Assembly (NCBI GenBank): GCA_016794525.1
Contig: JAEUJY010000034.1
Span: forward strand, 1-64,000
Source: Myxococcales bacterium
GTDB taxonomy: Bacteria; Myxococcota_A; Polyangia; Haliangiales; Haliangiaceae
Length of the DNA: 64,000 nt
Direction: 5' to 3'
Under the pieces are notes generated by a model. The model was not told the DNA's origin. It made no database searches and worked only from the letters and a program-made list of their open reading frames with translations. Shown piece after piece: positions 1 to 8,672 of the stretch (its first letter is position 1; every line of letters begins with the position of its first letter). The position numbers and the translations under genes were made by a program.

Positions 1-72
1 CCGCTCCACGATCTCGGGATCCAGCATCGGAACGACCATCGTCCCGACCTCGTTTTCGTGCGTCTTTCTCAT
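1..72 (-). CDS. Start of IS-borne reading frame, probably transposase (partial)
   Basis: This is an ATG at 72-70 on the minus strand preceded by GGGGAGGG at a spacing of six bases, open to the window edge (24 codons, beginning MRKTHENEV). Its place about 70 bp inside the IS end fits the first transposase gene of an IS21-like element. The visible peptide is too short to assign to IstA or any other protein by itself. Confidence 0.35.
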   Translation of the reverse strand, partial: MRKTHENEVGTMVVPMLDPEIVER

Positions 73-141
73 CGCTTACCCTCCCCAGGGGAGGGGTCAG
101 TTTTAGTGGCGCGCGGGGGTCATTTTACGTGGCGCCTGACA
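1..141 (-). mobile_element. End of an IS21-like insertion sequence, rest outside window
   Basis: Read on the minus strand the element begins at 141 with TGTCAGGCGCC. Just inside the end are two 18-bp direct repeats (plus strand 93-110 and 116-133, 15 of 18 identical, starts 23 bp apart) of the form GGGGTCA-TTTT-GTGGC. A TG...CA end followed by multiple short subterminal repeats is the known architecture of IS21-family ends. A reading frame with a strong ribosome site starts at 72 and runs leftward out of the window. The element abuts rhs coding sequence at 142, so it appears inserted into that gene. The other end and any target duplication are not visible. The family call is from end structure only. 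Confidence 0.6.
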
Positions 142-1317
142 GAGGGCGTCGATGCCCCTGAGTGCTCCGGCACCGAGGTTGGCGACTGTGAAGGAATCAT
201 CAACTCCAAGCGCGTGTTCGGGAGCGATACTTGGACCGAGTGGGAGGTGGCTGACTACAACGAGGACGGCTACCCTGACCTGCTGAGTGAGAGTCTTCCA
301 GTCGCCGTCTGCGTGAGCGATGACGCTGATCCGCTGCTGCGCAATCCGTCCCCAGATCCACTCGACCCGAGTGGCTCTACCTCAACGTGGACGAGCAATT
401 GCCCGAGTGGGGCGACCTGCAGGGGCGTCATCACCGACGACCGTGCCGAGCGCCTCGCCTTCGAGCCCTGCGCTGACGAGGTCGGCCATCCGGTCGACGG
501 CTCGACTCCTGTCGTGTTCTTGAACCGGATGGGAGCATTCGACGACCTCCCCACCTTGGGCCGCTGGACGGCGCCGCTCGACGCCGATCTCGGCGCCCTC
601 AGCCGCTGGACCGAGGAGTATCCCAACGAGGAGCCGAGCGCGTCGCCCGGCGCGCGCCAGACTCACCGCCTCGCGGATGACGACGCTCTGGGTCGGCTCC
701 AGCTGTCGACCGAAGCGGGCGAGGTCTACTCCAACGACCGCGCGACGCAGTGCCGACCGGATGGCAGCCACGAGGTCTCTGACCGTCAGAGAGGCGGCGT
801 CATCGACGTCAACGGTGACGGCCTCCAGGACTTCGTCTCTCACGATGCGTTGCGCTGGAATACTGGCGCGGGCTCTACGTCTGGCACCGAAGCGCTGCGC
901 ATCTTCGCGCTGGACCTGTCCGTCGCGGTCGGCGGATGTGGTCACGATGACGTCAAGCGCAACGTCAGTTCGCTGACGGACCTGGACGCAGATGGCCTGC
1001 CCGACCGGATCTTCATCGATGGCGGCGTGCTCAAAATGTCATCGCCCGTCTCCGACGCTGGTGCACCCTTCACCGCCGGCCGCCTGGTGGCGATCGGCAA
1101 CGGCTTTGGTGCCGTCACGAGCATCCGCTATGCCAACGCCAAGATCGACAGCACCACGCGCCACGCCGTCCCGTTCCCCGAGATCGTCGTCGACCGGGTC
1201 AAGACCGAAGTCGTCGACGGCTCCGGGCCGAGCCTGGCTGCGACATACTATCGCTTCGGCGACGCGCGCTACGAGTATGACGGCGCATCGACGAGCTGGC
1301 GGTTCGCGGGCTACTGA
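142..1317 (+). pseudogene. 5'-truncated N-terminal part of an rhs/SpvB-TcdB-like gene
   Basis: The frame is open from the IS junction to a TGA at 1315-1317. It encodes FG-GAP/VCBS-type Asp-rich segments (DVNGDGLQD near 810, DLDADGLPD near 980). A stretch typical of the middle of SpvB/TcdB toxin shells follows (GNGFGAVTSIRYA, then PFPEIVVDRV), ending in YRFGDARYEYDG and RFAGY. In family members the RFxGF/Y segment runs straight on into the RHS repeats. Here it is cut by TGA, and the same frame resumes at once with RELTLSG. No native start is left because the IS element replaces it. I therefore read 142-5541 as one ancestral gene broken by an insertion and by a nonsense codon. Confidence 0.7.
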
Positions 1318-1323
1318 CGAGAG

Positions 1324-4300
1324 TTGACGCTCTCGGGCATCGAGAGCGTGAAGGATGGGCGGCCGAACGTCCGCGGCGTCCTGGTGGCGTCGGACTTCGA
1401 TCCGACGGCGCCCGCGGGAGCCGCGTTCGGCGAGCAGGCGCGCCGCGGCCACTTGCTGGCGACCTCGCAAGCTGCCGGTGACTTCGACCCGACCGCGCTC
1501 GATCCGTACCTGCTGCCCAACAGCACGTCGCCGTTCTCGGCAGCGTCGTTCACCTACGGCACGCTCGAGCGCCCCGTCGCGTCTGGCGCCAACGTCTGGA
1601 GCTTCTTCGATTGCCGGGACCAGGCCGACGGCGCCGCCGTGTGGACCACACCCGCTGACTGCCAGGCGAACGGCTTCTACTACCAGCAGACCGCGCGCGC
1701 GTGGGAAGGGGCGCCGCTGCCAGGGACGGACAACCTCTACGCCGGGTCGACGGTCACGGCGGTCGACGAGTGGGGGCGTGTCCTGTCCATGCGCGCCGAG
1801 GGTGACCTGCGCCGGACCGACGACGACACGTGCACGACAGTCACGTACGGCAGCGGCGCGCCGTTCCCGTCGGTGGTGACCTCATCCGTGACGACCGATT
1901 GCGGGACCCGGACGGGGACCGCGATCACGCTCGCTGCGAGCCGCTATCTGTACGATGGGCTCCCCTTCGGGCAGGTCTCGGTTGGCCGGCTCAGCTCACG
2001 CTGGGTCGACCGCTATGACGCTAACGGCGTCAACCTGGGCACGTACCAGGCGGGGGCGTACCTCTACGACGGGTACGGCGAGGTCAACGTGGTGATCGCG
2101 TCGCGCGCCCTTGGCGGTGCCGCCACCCGGACCACGACGATCACGCGCGACGCCTTCGGCAGCACGGTCACCAACATCAGCGAATCCGCGACCGGCGTGC
2201 CGACGGTGCTCGCGCAGAAGACCGCTGCCTCGACGTGGGCGTCGGTCGGGACCGCCACGACCGACCCGTCGGGAGTCACGACCAAGGTCGAACGCGACGG
2301 CTTCGGGCGCCCGACTCGGACGATCGTCGAGGCTAACGGCCAGCGCTGGACCCTCGAGCGACTGACCTACGACGACAGCACCGCGGGGCGGCGGCTCGTG
2401 CAGGAGTCGTTCCCCGGTTCGACGCCGGTCGGCGCCGAGGCGACCGCCAGTGACGTGCAGCGGACGACGATCGTCTTCGACGCGCTGGCCCGTGTCCGGT
2501 TCAGCGAGTCCGAACTCGGCGCAACCTACGGCGGTCGGCGCATCGTGAGCGACTTCGTGGAGCGCGACGCGCTCGATCGCGTCGTCTTCGCGGCGTCGCC
2601 GTTCGAGGTGGCCGGTCCGTTCGTGCCCGACACCGTCGCGCGCCACGGCGTGAGCTATGTCTTCGATGAGCGCGGCCGTCAGACCCACACGATCGAGGCG
2701 ATCGGCAAGAACCTCACCGCCACCGCCACCGACCTCGCCGCCAAGGTCTACGTCACGGCGCTGCAGTACACGTACGCTGGCGGCGAGTTGACCGTCCGGA
2801 GTCAGGGGCCGGATGACCTCGACCCGACGTCGACGCGCTACGGCTGGGCGGACGAGTCGACGATGACCGCGGCCGGCGCCGAGGTGCGTCGGGTGCGGCG
2901 GGACCACACGGGCGCGGTGAAGGACAAGGTCGAGCAGACCTGGGACCGCCTGGGGCGCGTCACCGAGACGCGGCGGTACCAGACGCCGACCAGCGCTGTC
3001 GCCAGCACCGTCTGGACCAACGCGTACGACTCGATCGGCAACCTGTTGCGCGCGACCGAACCTGGCACCGCACGCGACTCGACCTACGACGAGTTCGGCA
3101 ACCAGCTCGAGACGGCGTGGATGGACGGCACCACGCGCCGCGTCGCGCGCACCTCCTACGACGGATTCAGCCGCGTCGTCGCACACGAACTTGTGTCGAC
3201 CACGGCGGGCGGCGCCCCGGTGACCGAGTCGCGCGATCTCTTCCACTACGATCTGCCCTCGGGCGACACGGCCCAACCGGCGGTCGCGGCGACGCTGTTG
3301 CGCGGGCGGCTGTCCTGGGTCGAGCACCCCGACGTGGGGAACGTCTACTACGGCTACGACGGGTTCGGTCGCCCGAACGCCGAGGTCTACCAGTACCGCG
3401 ATCTGATGGGCGTGGTCACCCAGACATCGGAGTCGACGGTCGGTGGCCGCCTCGAGGCGCTCCGACTCACGACCGACGCCACTGACGACAACGTCACGTA
3501 CAGCTACGACTCGGCGGGCCGCACCCGGAGCATCACGACCGACGACGAGCGCCTGTTTTCGGCGACCGACGTCACCGCGCTCGGCCAGTACCAGCGCGTC
3601 GAGCTCGGCAACGGCGTCGTCGAGAACTTCGCCTTTGCTGCGACCGGACGCCGCGAGCTGCTGTCGTGGACGGCGGACACCCGCAGCGGTACCTACACCT
3701 ACGCCAACCAAACCCGTGACGCCGCCGGGCGCATCACCAGCGAGCTGCACACCACGCCGGGCGCCACGACGCAGTGGAGCGCGGGGTACGACGGCATGGG
3801 GCGGCTGCTCACGCGCGTCCAGTCGTCGAGCCTGGTGCCGCAGGTCGAGATGTTCACCTACGACGGCTTGGGGAACATGGCGTCGCGGACCAACGCGGTG
3901 GGGGCGACGTTCCAGTACACGCCGTCGACCGGGGACGGGGACCGGCTGTGCCGCTACGCGGCCCCCAACACCGGCACGGCCTGCCAGTTCACGTACGACG
4001 GCGCCGGCAACGTCATCGAGGATCGCGCGACCGGCGAGGTGCGCGCCTTCGTCTACGACGCCGGCCAGCGGATCACCCAGATCACGCGCGGTGCGACGAA
4101 GGTCGAGCTGACCTACGGGCCCGTCGGGCGCATGAAGACCGAGGTGATGGGACCGACGGCGCGTACGATCTGGACCTTCGGCGGTCTGATCGAGCGGCGG
4201 CTGCGCCGGGACGGCGTGACGCAGATCGAGCGCGCGATCCCGGGCCCGCTTGGCACCTTCGTCAGCCTGCGCAGCGAGCTCGACGACCGTGGCGCGGTCA

Positions 4301-5541
4301 CCGCGAAGGAGAGCGTCTACCGCCACGGCGACGGCCGCGCCAACCGCTTCTTCACCCGGTCCGACGGCAAGGTCGCGCAAGAGGCGACGTACGGCGTCTT
4401 CGGCCAGGTGACGGCCGGCGGCAGCGACGGCGGCTTCACGGGCTCCGACGACCTATGGAACGGCGGCGACGATCTGCCCGAGATCGGGGTGACGCTGCTC
4501 GGCCCGCGCGCCTACGACCCGCTGCTCGGCCGGTTCCTGCAGCGCGACCCGATCGCGATCCTCGCGCGGTCGACGACCGCGAACCCGTACTCCTTCGCGT
4601 TCAGCGACCCGGTCAACAACAGCGACCCGACGGGATTGTCGCCGCCAGGCGCGGGGACCGGCAGCAGCAACTGCGGCAGCGAGTGTCAGGGCATGGCTTG
4701 GGAGTACGGGATGTCGTTGATCGGCATCGAGACGCAGAAGTGGCGGCAGCACCACCGGAAGCCGCGCGGCGTCGGGCTTGGGACGGATCGGGTCAAGGTC
4801 GACCCGAAGGCAGTCATCGCGAATTGGCGTGTCTGCAACTGGGATTGTCAGCTCGTCGACGGCGTTGGCGCCGTCGCTGGCAAGGCCAAGGACCTCTACG
4901 TCGCCGGCTACCGCGGCCAGGCCGCCGGCACGAAGGAGTTCCTAGAGGGCACCGCCAGCGCGGTGACCTCGATTCCCGGCTGCATTGATCCTCGCGCCGG
5001 CTGCTCGATCAAGATGCTGACCGGCCAATGGGATACGGCGGGGCAGATCGTCCACGACCTGCGCACGTGCGACGGCGCCGAGGGCTGCGTCGAGACCGCC
5101 ATGCGGCACAGCACCCGCGAGGGCCTGAACTACGCCGCGGGCGAGGGGGTGACGCGAGGAGGGATGGCGGTCGCGGGGAAGATCAAGGGATGGGCTGCGG
5201 CGGCAGGGATCATCCGTCGATCGACGCCGATGAATCGCGTCGGGAAGCCGTATCCGCAAGTTCGCAACCCTGGAACCGGCGAGCTAGTCCCATATCCAGG
5301 CGACGGTTTCGCAGTGGTGCCGGAGGGGCAACGAACGGTGTGGACGAACATGGACCGGCACGCTTTCATCAAGGAGTGGCACGATAGGGGCTTCAAGGCT
5401 CCGCCGGGTGGCTGGGATGAGTACGACATACACCACATTCGACCTCTCAAGTTTGGTGGTACAAATGCGTTCGACAATCTCGTGCCTGTGCTAAGGACTG
5501 TGCATCAAACGGAGTTCAACGTATGGTGGACAAACTACTAG
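1324..5541 (+). CDS. RHS-repeat polymorphic toxin with C-terminal HNH nuclease tip
   Basis: About 1,405 residues from a TTG directly after the in-frame TGA; the true start is uncertain because this was probably the 3' portion of a longer gene. Residues roughly 150-1,060 are YD-type RHS repeats (many YDGFGR, YDGLGN and YDSAGR-like units). They close with the hallmark RHS-associated core around residue 1,064 (YDPLLGRFLQRDP, then NPYSFAFSDPVNNSDPTG). The shell normally encloses the toxin, and the variable tip follows the core. The tip ends in an HNH-type motif: IHHI with His1370/His1371, a GG-N-NLVP segment, and a downstream His before a WW-NY end. The predicted activity is DNA cleavage in a competitor cell. 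The last 300 bases are visibly less GC-rich than the shell, typical of exchangeable tips. The adjoining gene overlaps it and looks like its immunity gene. Confidence 0.85.
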   Translation: MTLSGIESVKDGRPNVRGVLVASDFDPTAPAGAAFGEQARRGHLLATSQAAGDFDPTALDPYLLPNSTSPFSAASFTYGTLERPVASGANVWSFFDCRDQADGAAVWTTPADCQANGFYYQQTARAWEGAPLPGTDNLYAGSTVTAVDEWGRVLSMRAEGDLRRTDDDTCTTVTYGSGAPFPSVVTSSVTTDCGTRTGTAITLAASRYLYDGLPFGQVSVGRLSSRWVDRYDANGVNLGTYQAGAYLYDGYGEVNVVIASRALGGAATRTTTITRDAFGSTVTNISESATGVPTVLAQKTAASTWASVGTATTDPSGVTTKVERDGFGRPTRTIVEANGQRWTLERLTYDDSTAGRRLVQESFPGSTPVGAEATASDVQRTTIVFDALARVRFSESELGATYGGRRIVSDFVERDALDRVVFAASPFEVAGPFVPDTVARHGVSYVFDERGRQTHTIEAIGKNLTATATDLAAKVYVTALQYTYAGGELTVRSQGPDDLDPTSTRYGWADESTMTAAGAEVRRVRRDHTGAVKDKVEQTWDRLGRVTETRRYQTPTSAVASTVWTNAYDSIGNLLRATEPGTARDSTYDEFGNQLETAWMDGTTRRVARTSYDGFSRVVAHELVSTTAGGAPVTESRDLFHYDLPSGDTAQPAVAATLLRGRLSWVEHPDVGNVYYGYDGFGRPNAEVYQYRDLMGVVTQTSESTVGGRLEALRLTTDATDDNVTYSYDSAGRTRSITTDDERLFSATDVTALGQYQRVELGNGVVENFAFAATGRRELLSWTADTRSGTYTYANQTRDAAGRITSELHTTPGATTQWSAGYDGMGRLLTRVQSSSLVPQVEMFTYDGLGNMASRTNAVGATFQYTPSTGDGDRLCRYAAPNTGTACQFTYDGAGNVIEDRATGEVRAFVYDAGQRITQITRGATKVELTYGPVGRMKTEVMGPTARTIWTFGGLIERRLRRDGVTQIERAIPGPLGTFVSLRSELDDRGAVTAKESVYRHGDGRANRFFTRSDGKVAQEATYGVFGQVTAGGSDGGFTGSDDLWNGGDDLPEIGVTLLGPRAYDPLLGRFLQRDPIAILARSTTANPYSFAFSDPVNNSDPTGLSPPGAGTGSSNCGSECQGMAWEYGMSLIGIETQKWRQHHRKPRGVGLGTDRVKVDPKAVIANWRVCNWDCQLVDGVGAVAGKAKDLYVAGYRGQAAGTKEFLEGTASAVTSIPGCIDPRAGCSIKMLTGQWDTAGQIVHDLRTCDGAEGCVETAMRHSTREGLNYAAGEGVTRGGMAVAGKIKGWAAAAGIIRRSTPMNRVGKPYPQVRNPGTGELVPYPGDGFAVVPEGQRTVWTNMDRHAFIKEWHDRGFKAPPGGWDEYDIHHIRPLKFGGTNAFDNLVPVLRTVHQTEFNVWWTNY

Positions 5542-6017
5542 TGCAGCGTATCCGCAATGTCCTAGAGCGCATCGAGGCGTATCGCTATGGACCGGACCTT
5601 CCTCGGCAAGGAGCGAAGATTCGCTGGCGTACTACTCCGAGTTTCCCATTGTCTGGGTATCCGCCGGAGGTCGCTGCGCTGTGGTCATGCTGCGAGAGCG
5701 CTAAGCTGTTCGCGGATCTCGAATACGGGCAATGGGGGCTCGAACTCCTGACTCAGGAGAAGAGCTCTCACTACACAAAGTACTTCATTGTGGAGCTCCC
5801 ATCGCATTATCGTCACGACGATGTTGTCGTTGGAGCGTTCATGGGTGAACAGGATCTTCTCGTCGTCGCACCGTCGGAATCGGGGGCGAGGCAATTGCTG
5901 GTTGCGCGTGCGATGGAAGACCGCTCGACTTGGTACGGCGTAGGCCCAGACTTGGCCTCGTTCCTGGAGAACTACTTGGACCATGCGGGCGCGAAGTACT
6001 GGGAGCTGACTCGGTAG
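5523..6017 (+). CDS. Probable SUKH/SMI1-KNR4-type immunity protein
   Basis: A 164-residue soluble protein starting inside the last codons of the toxin gene (19-base overlap, different frame), an arrangement that couples its translation to the toxin. The segments YPPEVAALW, FADLEYGQWGLEL, VVGAFMGEQDLLVV and a C-terminal FLENYLDHAG-YWE resemble the SUKH (SMI1/KNR4) fold, the commonest immunity superfamily next to RHS nucleases. The expected role is to bind and block the HNH tip in the producing cell. The gene is markedly AT-richer than its surroundings, consistent with acquisition together with the tip. The family assignment rests on pattern resemblance; the immunity role rests on position. Confidence 0.7.
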   Translation: MVDKLLVQRIRNVLERIEAYRYGPDLPRQGAKIRWRTTPSFPLSGYPPEVAALWSCCESAKLFADLEYGQWGLELLTQEKSSHYTKYFIVELPSHYRHDDVVVGAFMGEQDLLVVAPSESGARQLLVARAMEDRSTWYGVGPDLASFLENYLDHAGAKYWELTR

Positions 6018-6592
6018 CGGCACCACCGAAAGCGCTGTGAAGAACACCTGTCGTCTGTCGTCTGGGTGCAGATCTGATCCTGACGCGTGGTTCGCGGGAA
6101 GTTCGGACGGATCGGCCTGGTTGATGGCGGCATGACGACCATCTCGATCGCATCGGCCCGTTCGTTCCGTCCGGCGCGCCCGTCGCCCGAGCAGGTGGTA
6201 GGCGCAGGCGAGAGCCGCCGCACGTTCCATGACAAGGTGCTCGACGGGATCCGCAAGTTCCTGGAAGCTCATGCGATGCGAGCCAAGACGGGGCCGCGCG
6301 ACTTCTACCAGTTCGAGAAGGAGCTGACGGGAGCCCGGAACGGGGTTAATCTCGGGAGCGGTGCTTCGCAGGGGCGCCGGAGGTGGGCGGCGGCGCGGGT
6401 GGCGCCGCGGTGGGCCAGAGCCCGGAACGGGGTTAATCCCGGGAGCGGTGCTTCGCAGGGGCGCCGGAGGCGGGCGGCGGCGCGCGTGGCGCCGCGGTGG
6501 TGGCGGTCGGGCGGCGGCCCGATCCGGCGGATCGGCCACGCCGCGACGGCGCGGCCGGGCAGGTCGCGCTGGGGTGCGGAGCGTCAGGGGAA
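6018..6592. other. 575-bp region with no convincing gene; holds a tandem repeat and possible ORF remnant
   Basis: An open frame from an ATG at 6132 encodes MTTISIASARSFRP, then about 60 plausible residues ending near FYQFEKELTG, before it runs into the 87-bp repeat and becomes low-complexity. The first 65 residues could be a decayed gene fragment, but I recognise no family. The rest is the tandem repeat at 6331-6504 and the downstream flank of the transposase gene. Confidence 0.5.
6331..6504. repeat. Tandem repeat, two copies of an 87-bp unit
   Basis: Two head-to-tail copies (6331-6417 and 6418-6504), each beginning GAGCCCGGAACGGGGTTAAT and ending in GGCGCCGCGGTGG, with only a few differences. 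Each contains a short hairpin (CGGG-GTTAAT-CCCG in copy 2) and GGCGCC. The location just downstream of a REP-associated transposase suggests a REP/BIME-like element, but I cannot see whether other copies exist in the genome. Confidence 0.85.
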
Positions 6593-7510
6593 TCAGATGG
6601 CGAGGGTGGCGGGGCCGGCGGTGGCGGGCGGCGAGCCGGGAGGCTCGGCGACGGGGACGTTGGCGAAGCGGCGCAGCCAGTAGGTGCCGTAGGGGAAGGT
6701 GACGGCGCGGCCGGCGAGCCAGGCCTTGCGGGTCTCGCGGTAGTCGGCGATGAACTCGCGGTCGCGCTGCAGGGCCGCGATGCGCGCCCACTTGTTGCGG
6801 GCGGCGACACGCGGACGCAGGCCGCGCCGCGGCTCGTGCGAGCACGGGCGCGCGGTCCAGTCTTGCCGGAGGATCGCGCGGCGGCCGAGCACGCGGCGGC
6901 CGGTGCGGGCGCGGCGCTGGGCGTGCAGCGCCTCGACCTCGGCGACGCGGCGGCGCAGCTCGGCGCGGAACTCGGCGGGGTCGCCGAGCGCGTCGGGGAT
7001 GACGAAGCGCAGCGTGACGGTCTTGGGCATGTCGCCGTCGGGGTCGAAGAAGTGGCGCGGGCGCTTGATCGTCAGCGTGCGGTCGGCGAGCAGCGCGGCG
7101 AGGCCGTTGACGCCGGGCCAGTGACGGACCAGGTCGACGAGGCCGTCCTTGACCGCGTTGGTCGCGGCGTAGACGAGCTTGTCCATGACCGCGGCGCGGT
7201 CGGCGAGCTCGAGCACGCACGGCGGCTCGCTGGCCCAGAAGTTCTCCCAGCGGCCGCGCAGCGCGTTCATCGCGCGGGCGGTGAGCTTGTGGAAGTGCTC
7301 GGTGAACTCGGGGTGCCGCCCCTCGGGATCCCACATCGTCGTGTGGTGGTGGTTGCTGAGCAGCGACGGCAGGACGACGCCCATGTTCGCGCGCTCGGCG
7401 GCGAGCGCGAGGCAGTACAGCACCGTCTGGTTGGTGGCGTCGTCAGGCCGCAAGAAGAACTGCCGCAGCGCGCACCGCCGCGTCACGAACACGAACTTGC
7501 CTGGAGTCAC
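6593..7510 (-). CDS. REP-associated tyrosine transposase (Y1_Tnp, IS200-like fold)
   Basis: The GTG start at 7510 (VTPGKFVFVTRR) gives 305 residues. The frame is open further upstream, but that part is low-complexity. The HUH motif is visible as N53-H54-H55-H56 followed by a hydrophobic strand. The nucleophile region is LVYAATNAVKDGLV with Tyr114, matching the Y-x2-NPV-x-AGLV pattern of TnpA_REP proteins. A long Arg-rich C-terminal extension ends in KAWLAGRAVTFPYGTYW. These enzymes cut single-stranded palindromic REP DNA and are usually single-copy, domesticated genes. Palindromes with TGTCCGG/CCGGACA arms lie upstream (7588-7645) and an 87-bp duplicated unit downstream; either could be its substrate. 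Confidence 0.75.
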   Translation of the reverse strand: MTPGKFVFVTRRCALRQFFLRPDDATNQTVLYCLALAAERANMGVVLPSLLSNHHHTTMWDPEGRHPEFTEHFHKLTARAMNALRGRWENFWASEPPCVLELADRAAVMDKLVYAATNAVKDGLVDLVRHWPGVNGLAALLADRTLTIKRPRHFFDPDGDMPKTVTLRFVIPDALGDPAEFRAELRRRVAEVEALHAQRRARTGRRVLGRRAILRQDWTARPCSHEPRRGLRPRVAARNKWARIAALQRDREFIADYRETRKAWLAGRAVTFPYGTYWLRRFANVPVAEPPGSPPATAGPATLAI

Positions 7511-7857
7511 CCGCCGCGGCGCCGCCACGCGGTCACGCTCAGCAAGATCGCGGCCATCGCCAACCACGCGAGATCGCGATCGCCCACTGTCCGGGAATGT
7601 CCGAATCCCGGACGAATGGCCGGATTCCGGCCGGACACCGGACATGCGTGGCGCGGAGGGCACGGTGGCCGCAGCCGCGGCGACCGCGCTGGCAGCACCG
7701 GACGAGCGACTGCCTCGCGCGCGCCGGCCAGGCGCGCGCGCCACGAGCTGGTGGCGAGGAAGATCGACCCGCCGGCGGCCGCGTGCATCCCTGAGTGGCG
7801 CGGGCATGGTTTTCCATGGACAGCGCTGGTTTCACATGGTCAGCTTGGCTAACGACG
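7511..7857. other. 347-bp intergenic region rich in TCCGG palindromes
   Basis: No gene is supported here. Positions 7588-7645 hold nested inverted repeats: TGTCCGG at 7588, ATGTCCG at 7597, CCCGGAC at 7607, a perfect GGCCGGA-T-TCCGGCC at 7618-7632, then CCGGACA at 7631 and CCGGACAT at 7638. The same arm sequences recur as clean palindromes at 38986-39069. The remainder is GC-rich sequence without recognisable signals apart from the small inverted repeat at 7805. Confidence 0.75.
7805..7818. promoter_or_regulatory. Small inverted repeat upstream of the toxin-antitoxin pair
   Basis: CATGG-TTTT-CCATG (7805-7818) with a further CATGG at about 7835, some 40-50 bp before the antitoxin start. RHH antitoxins usually repress their own promoter through short palindromes, so this is a candidate operator. 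There is no other evidence. Confidence 0.3.
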
Positions 7858-8133
7858 ATGGGCGACGAATCCCAGATCTCCGCGACGGTCTCGGCCGCCA
7901 CGAAAGAGCGGCTCGATCGCTTCACGGAGAGCCACGGCCTCAAGAAGAACTACGTGGTCGAGCAGGCGCTGCTGTACTTCATGGAGGCGCGCCGCGAGCT
8001 CCCGGATGAGGCGCTCATCCCGACGCGCCTGGTGCTGGACGACAAGGCGTTCGACCGCGTCGTCGCGCAGCTCGAACGTCCGGCCGCGCCGACCGCGGCG
8101 CTGCGCGAGCTGATGCGTGGCCGGCGCCGCTGA
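7858..8133 (+). CDS. RHH-type antitoxin of a GNAT toxin pair (TacA-like)
   Basis: 91 residues from the ATG at 7858; an upstream in-frame ATG at 7795 would add unconvincing sequence. The N-terminal part (ISATVSAATKERLDRF, then NYVVEQALLYFMEA) is a ribbon-helix-helix DNA-binding domain. The C-terminal half (RLVLDDKAFDRVVAQLERP, ending ALRELMRG) matches the toxin-wrapping tail of TacA/DUF1778-type antitoxins, which ends in an FxxxLxxPxxPxxxLxxLL pattern. It overlaps the acetyltransferase gene by 17 bp. The role is to neutralise the toxin and repress the operon. Confidence 0.8.
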   Translation: MGDESQISATVSAATKERLDRFTESHGLKKNYVVEQALLYFMEARRELPDEALIPTRLVLDDKAFDRVVAQLERPAAPTAALRELMRGRRR

Positions 8134-8647
8134 GATCCGTCCGCTCGCGCGCGACGACGATCGTGGTGGGTTCTCGTGCGGCCACGCCGAGCTCGATCGC
8201 TTCTTCGAGCACTACGCCGGTCAGAACCAGTTCAAGCTCCACCTCGCCGTCACGTACGTCGCGGTGATCGAGGCACGCATCGTGGGCTTCGCCACCGTCA
8301 CCCCGGCGTCGATCGAGCGCGCCACGGTGCCGGGCGCGCGGCTGCGCAAGCGGCTGCCGAGCTACCCGCTGCCGGTCTTGCGGCTGGCGCGCCTCGGCGT
8401 CGACACCCGGGCGCAGGGCAGCGGCATCGGCAAGGCGCTCCTGCGTCACGTCCTCGGCCTCGCGCTCGAGCAACGCGATCGGCTGGGGTGCGTGGGTGTC
8501 GTGGTCGACGCCAAGCCCGAGGTCGCCGCGTTCTACGAGGCGCTCGGCTTCCAGGCGCTCGCCGGCGTCCGCGAGGGTGCGCTGGTCTCGGAGCCGCTGC
8601 CGATGTTCCTCGGCATCGAGACGATCGCCGCGGGCTTCGCGCCCTGA
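8117..8647 (+). CDS. GNAT-family toxin (TacT/AtaT-like tRNA acetyltransferase)
   Basis: 176 residues from a GTG inside the antitoxin gene. It carries the signature of toxin-type GNATs: FSCGHAELDRFF near the N terminus, then YPLPVLRLARLGVD, the acetyl-CoA loop RAQGSGIGKALL, and a C-terminal VAAFYEALGFQAL. Known members acetylate the amino group of charged tRNAs and stop translation; the amino-acid specificity cannot be read here. The overlap with the RHH gene supports a functional type II module. No key segment is missing. Confidence 0.8.
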   Translation: MAGAAEIRPLARDDDRGGFSCGHAELDRFFEHYAGQNQFKLHLAVTYVAVIEARIVGFATVTPASIERATVPGARLRKRLPSYPLPVLRLARLGVDTRAQGSGIGKALLRHVLGLALEQRDRLGCVGVVVDAKPEVAAFYEALGFQALAGVREGALVSEPLPMFLGIETIAAGFAP

Positions 8648-8672
8648 GCGCCGTCCCCCGACGCTCAGCGAT

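Noticed and set aside
1315-1317. TGA at 1315 as a selenocysteine codon
   Set aside because: RHS shells have no known selenocysteine at this place and no SECIS-like hairpin is evident; a nonsense mutation or readthrough is simpler.
1996-4380. Very long minus-strand frame opposite the RHS repeats
   Set aside because: It is Arg/Asp/Val-rich with no domain, the usual antisense shadow of a GC-rich gene.
6087-6683. Complete 198-residue gene across the 87-bp repeat
   Set aside because: The second half is the translated repeat and low-complexity. Only the first 65 residues might be a gene remnant.
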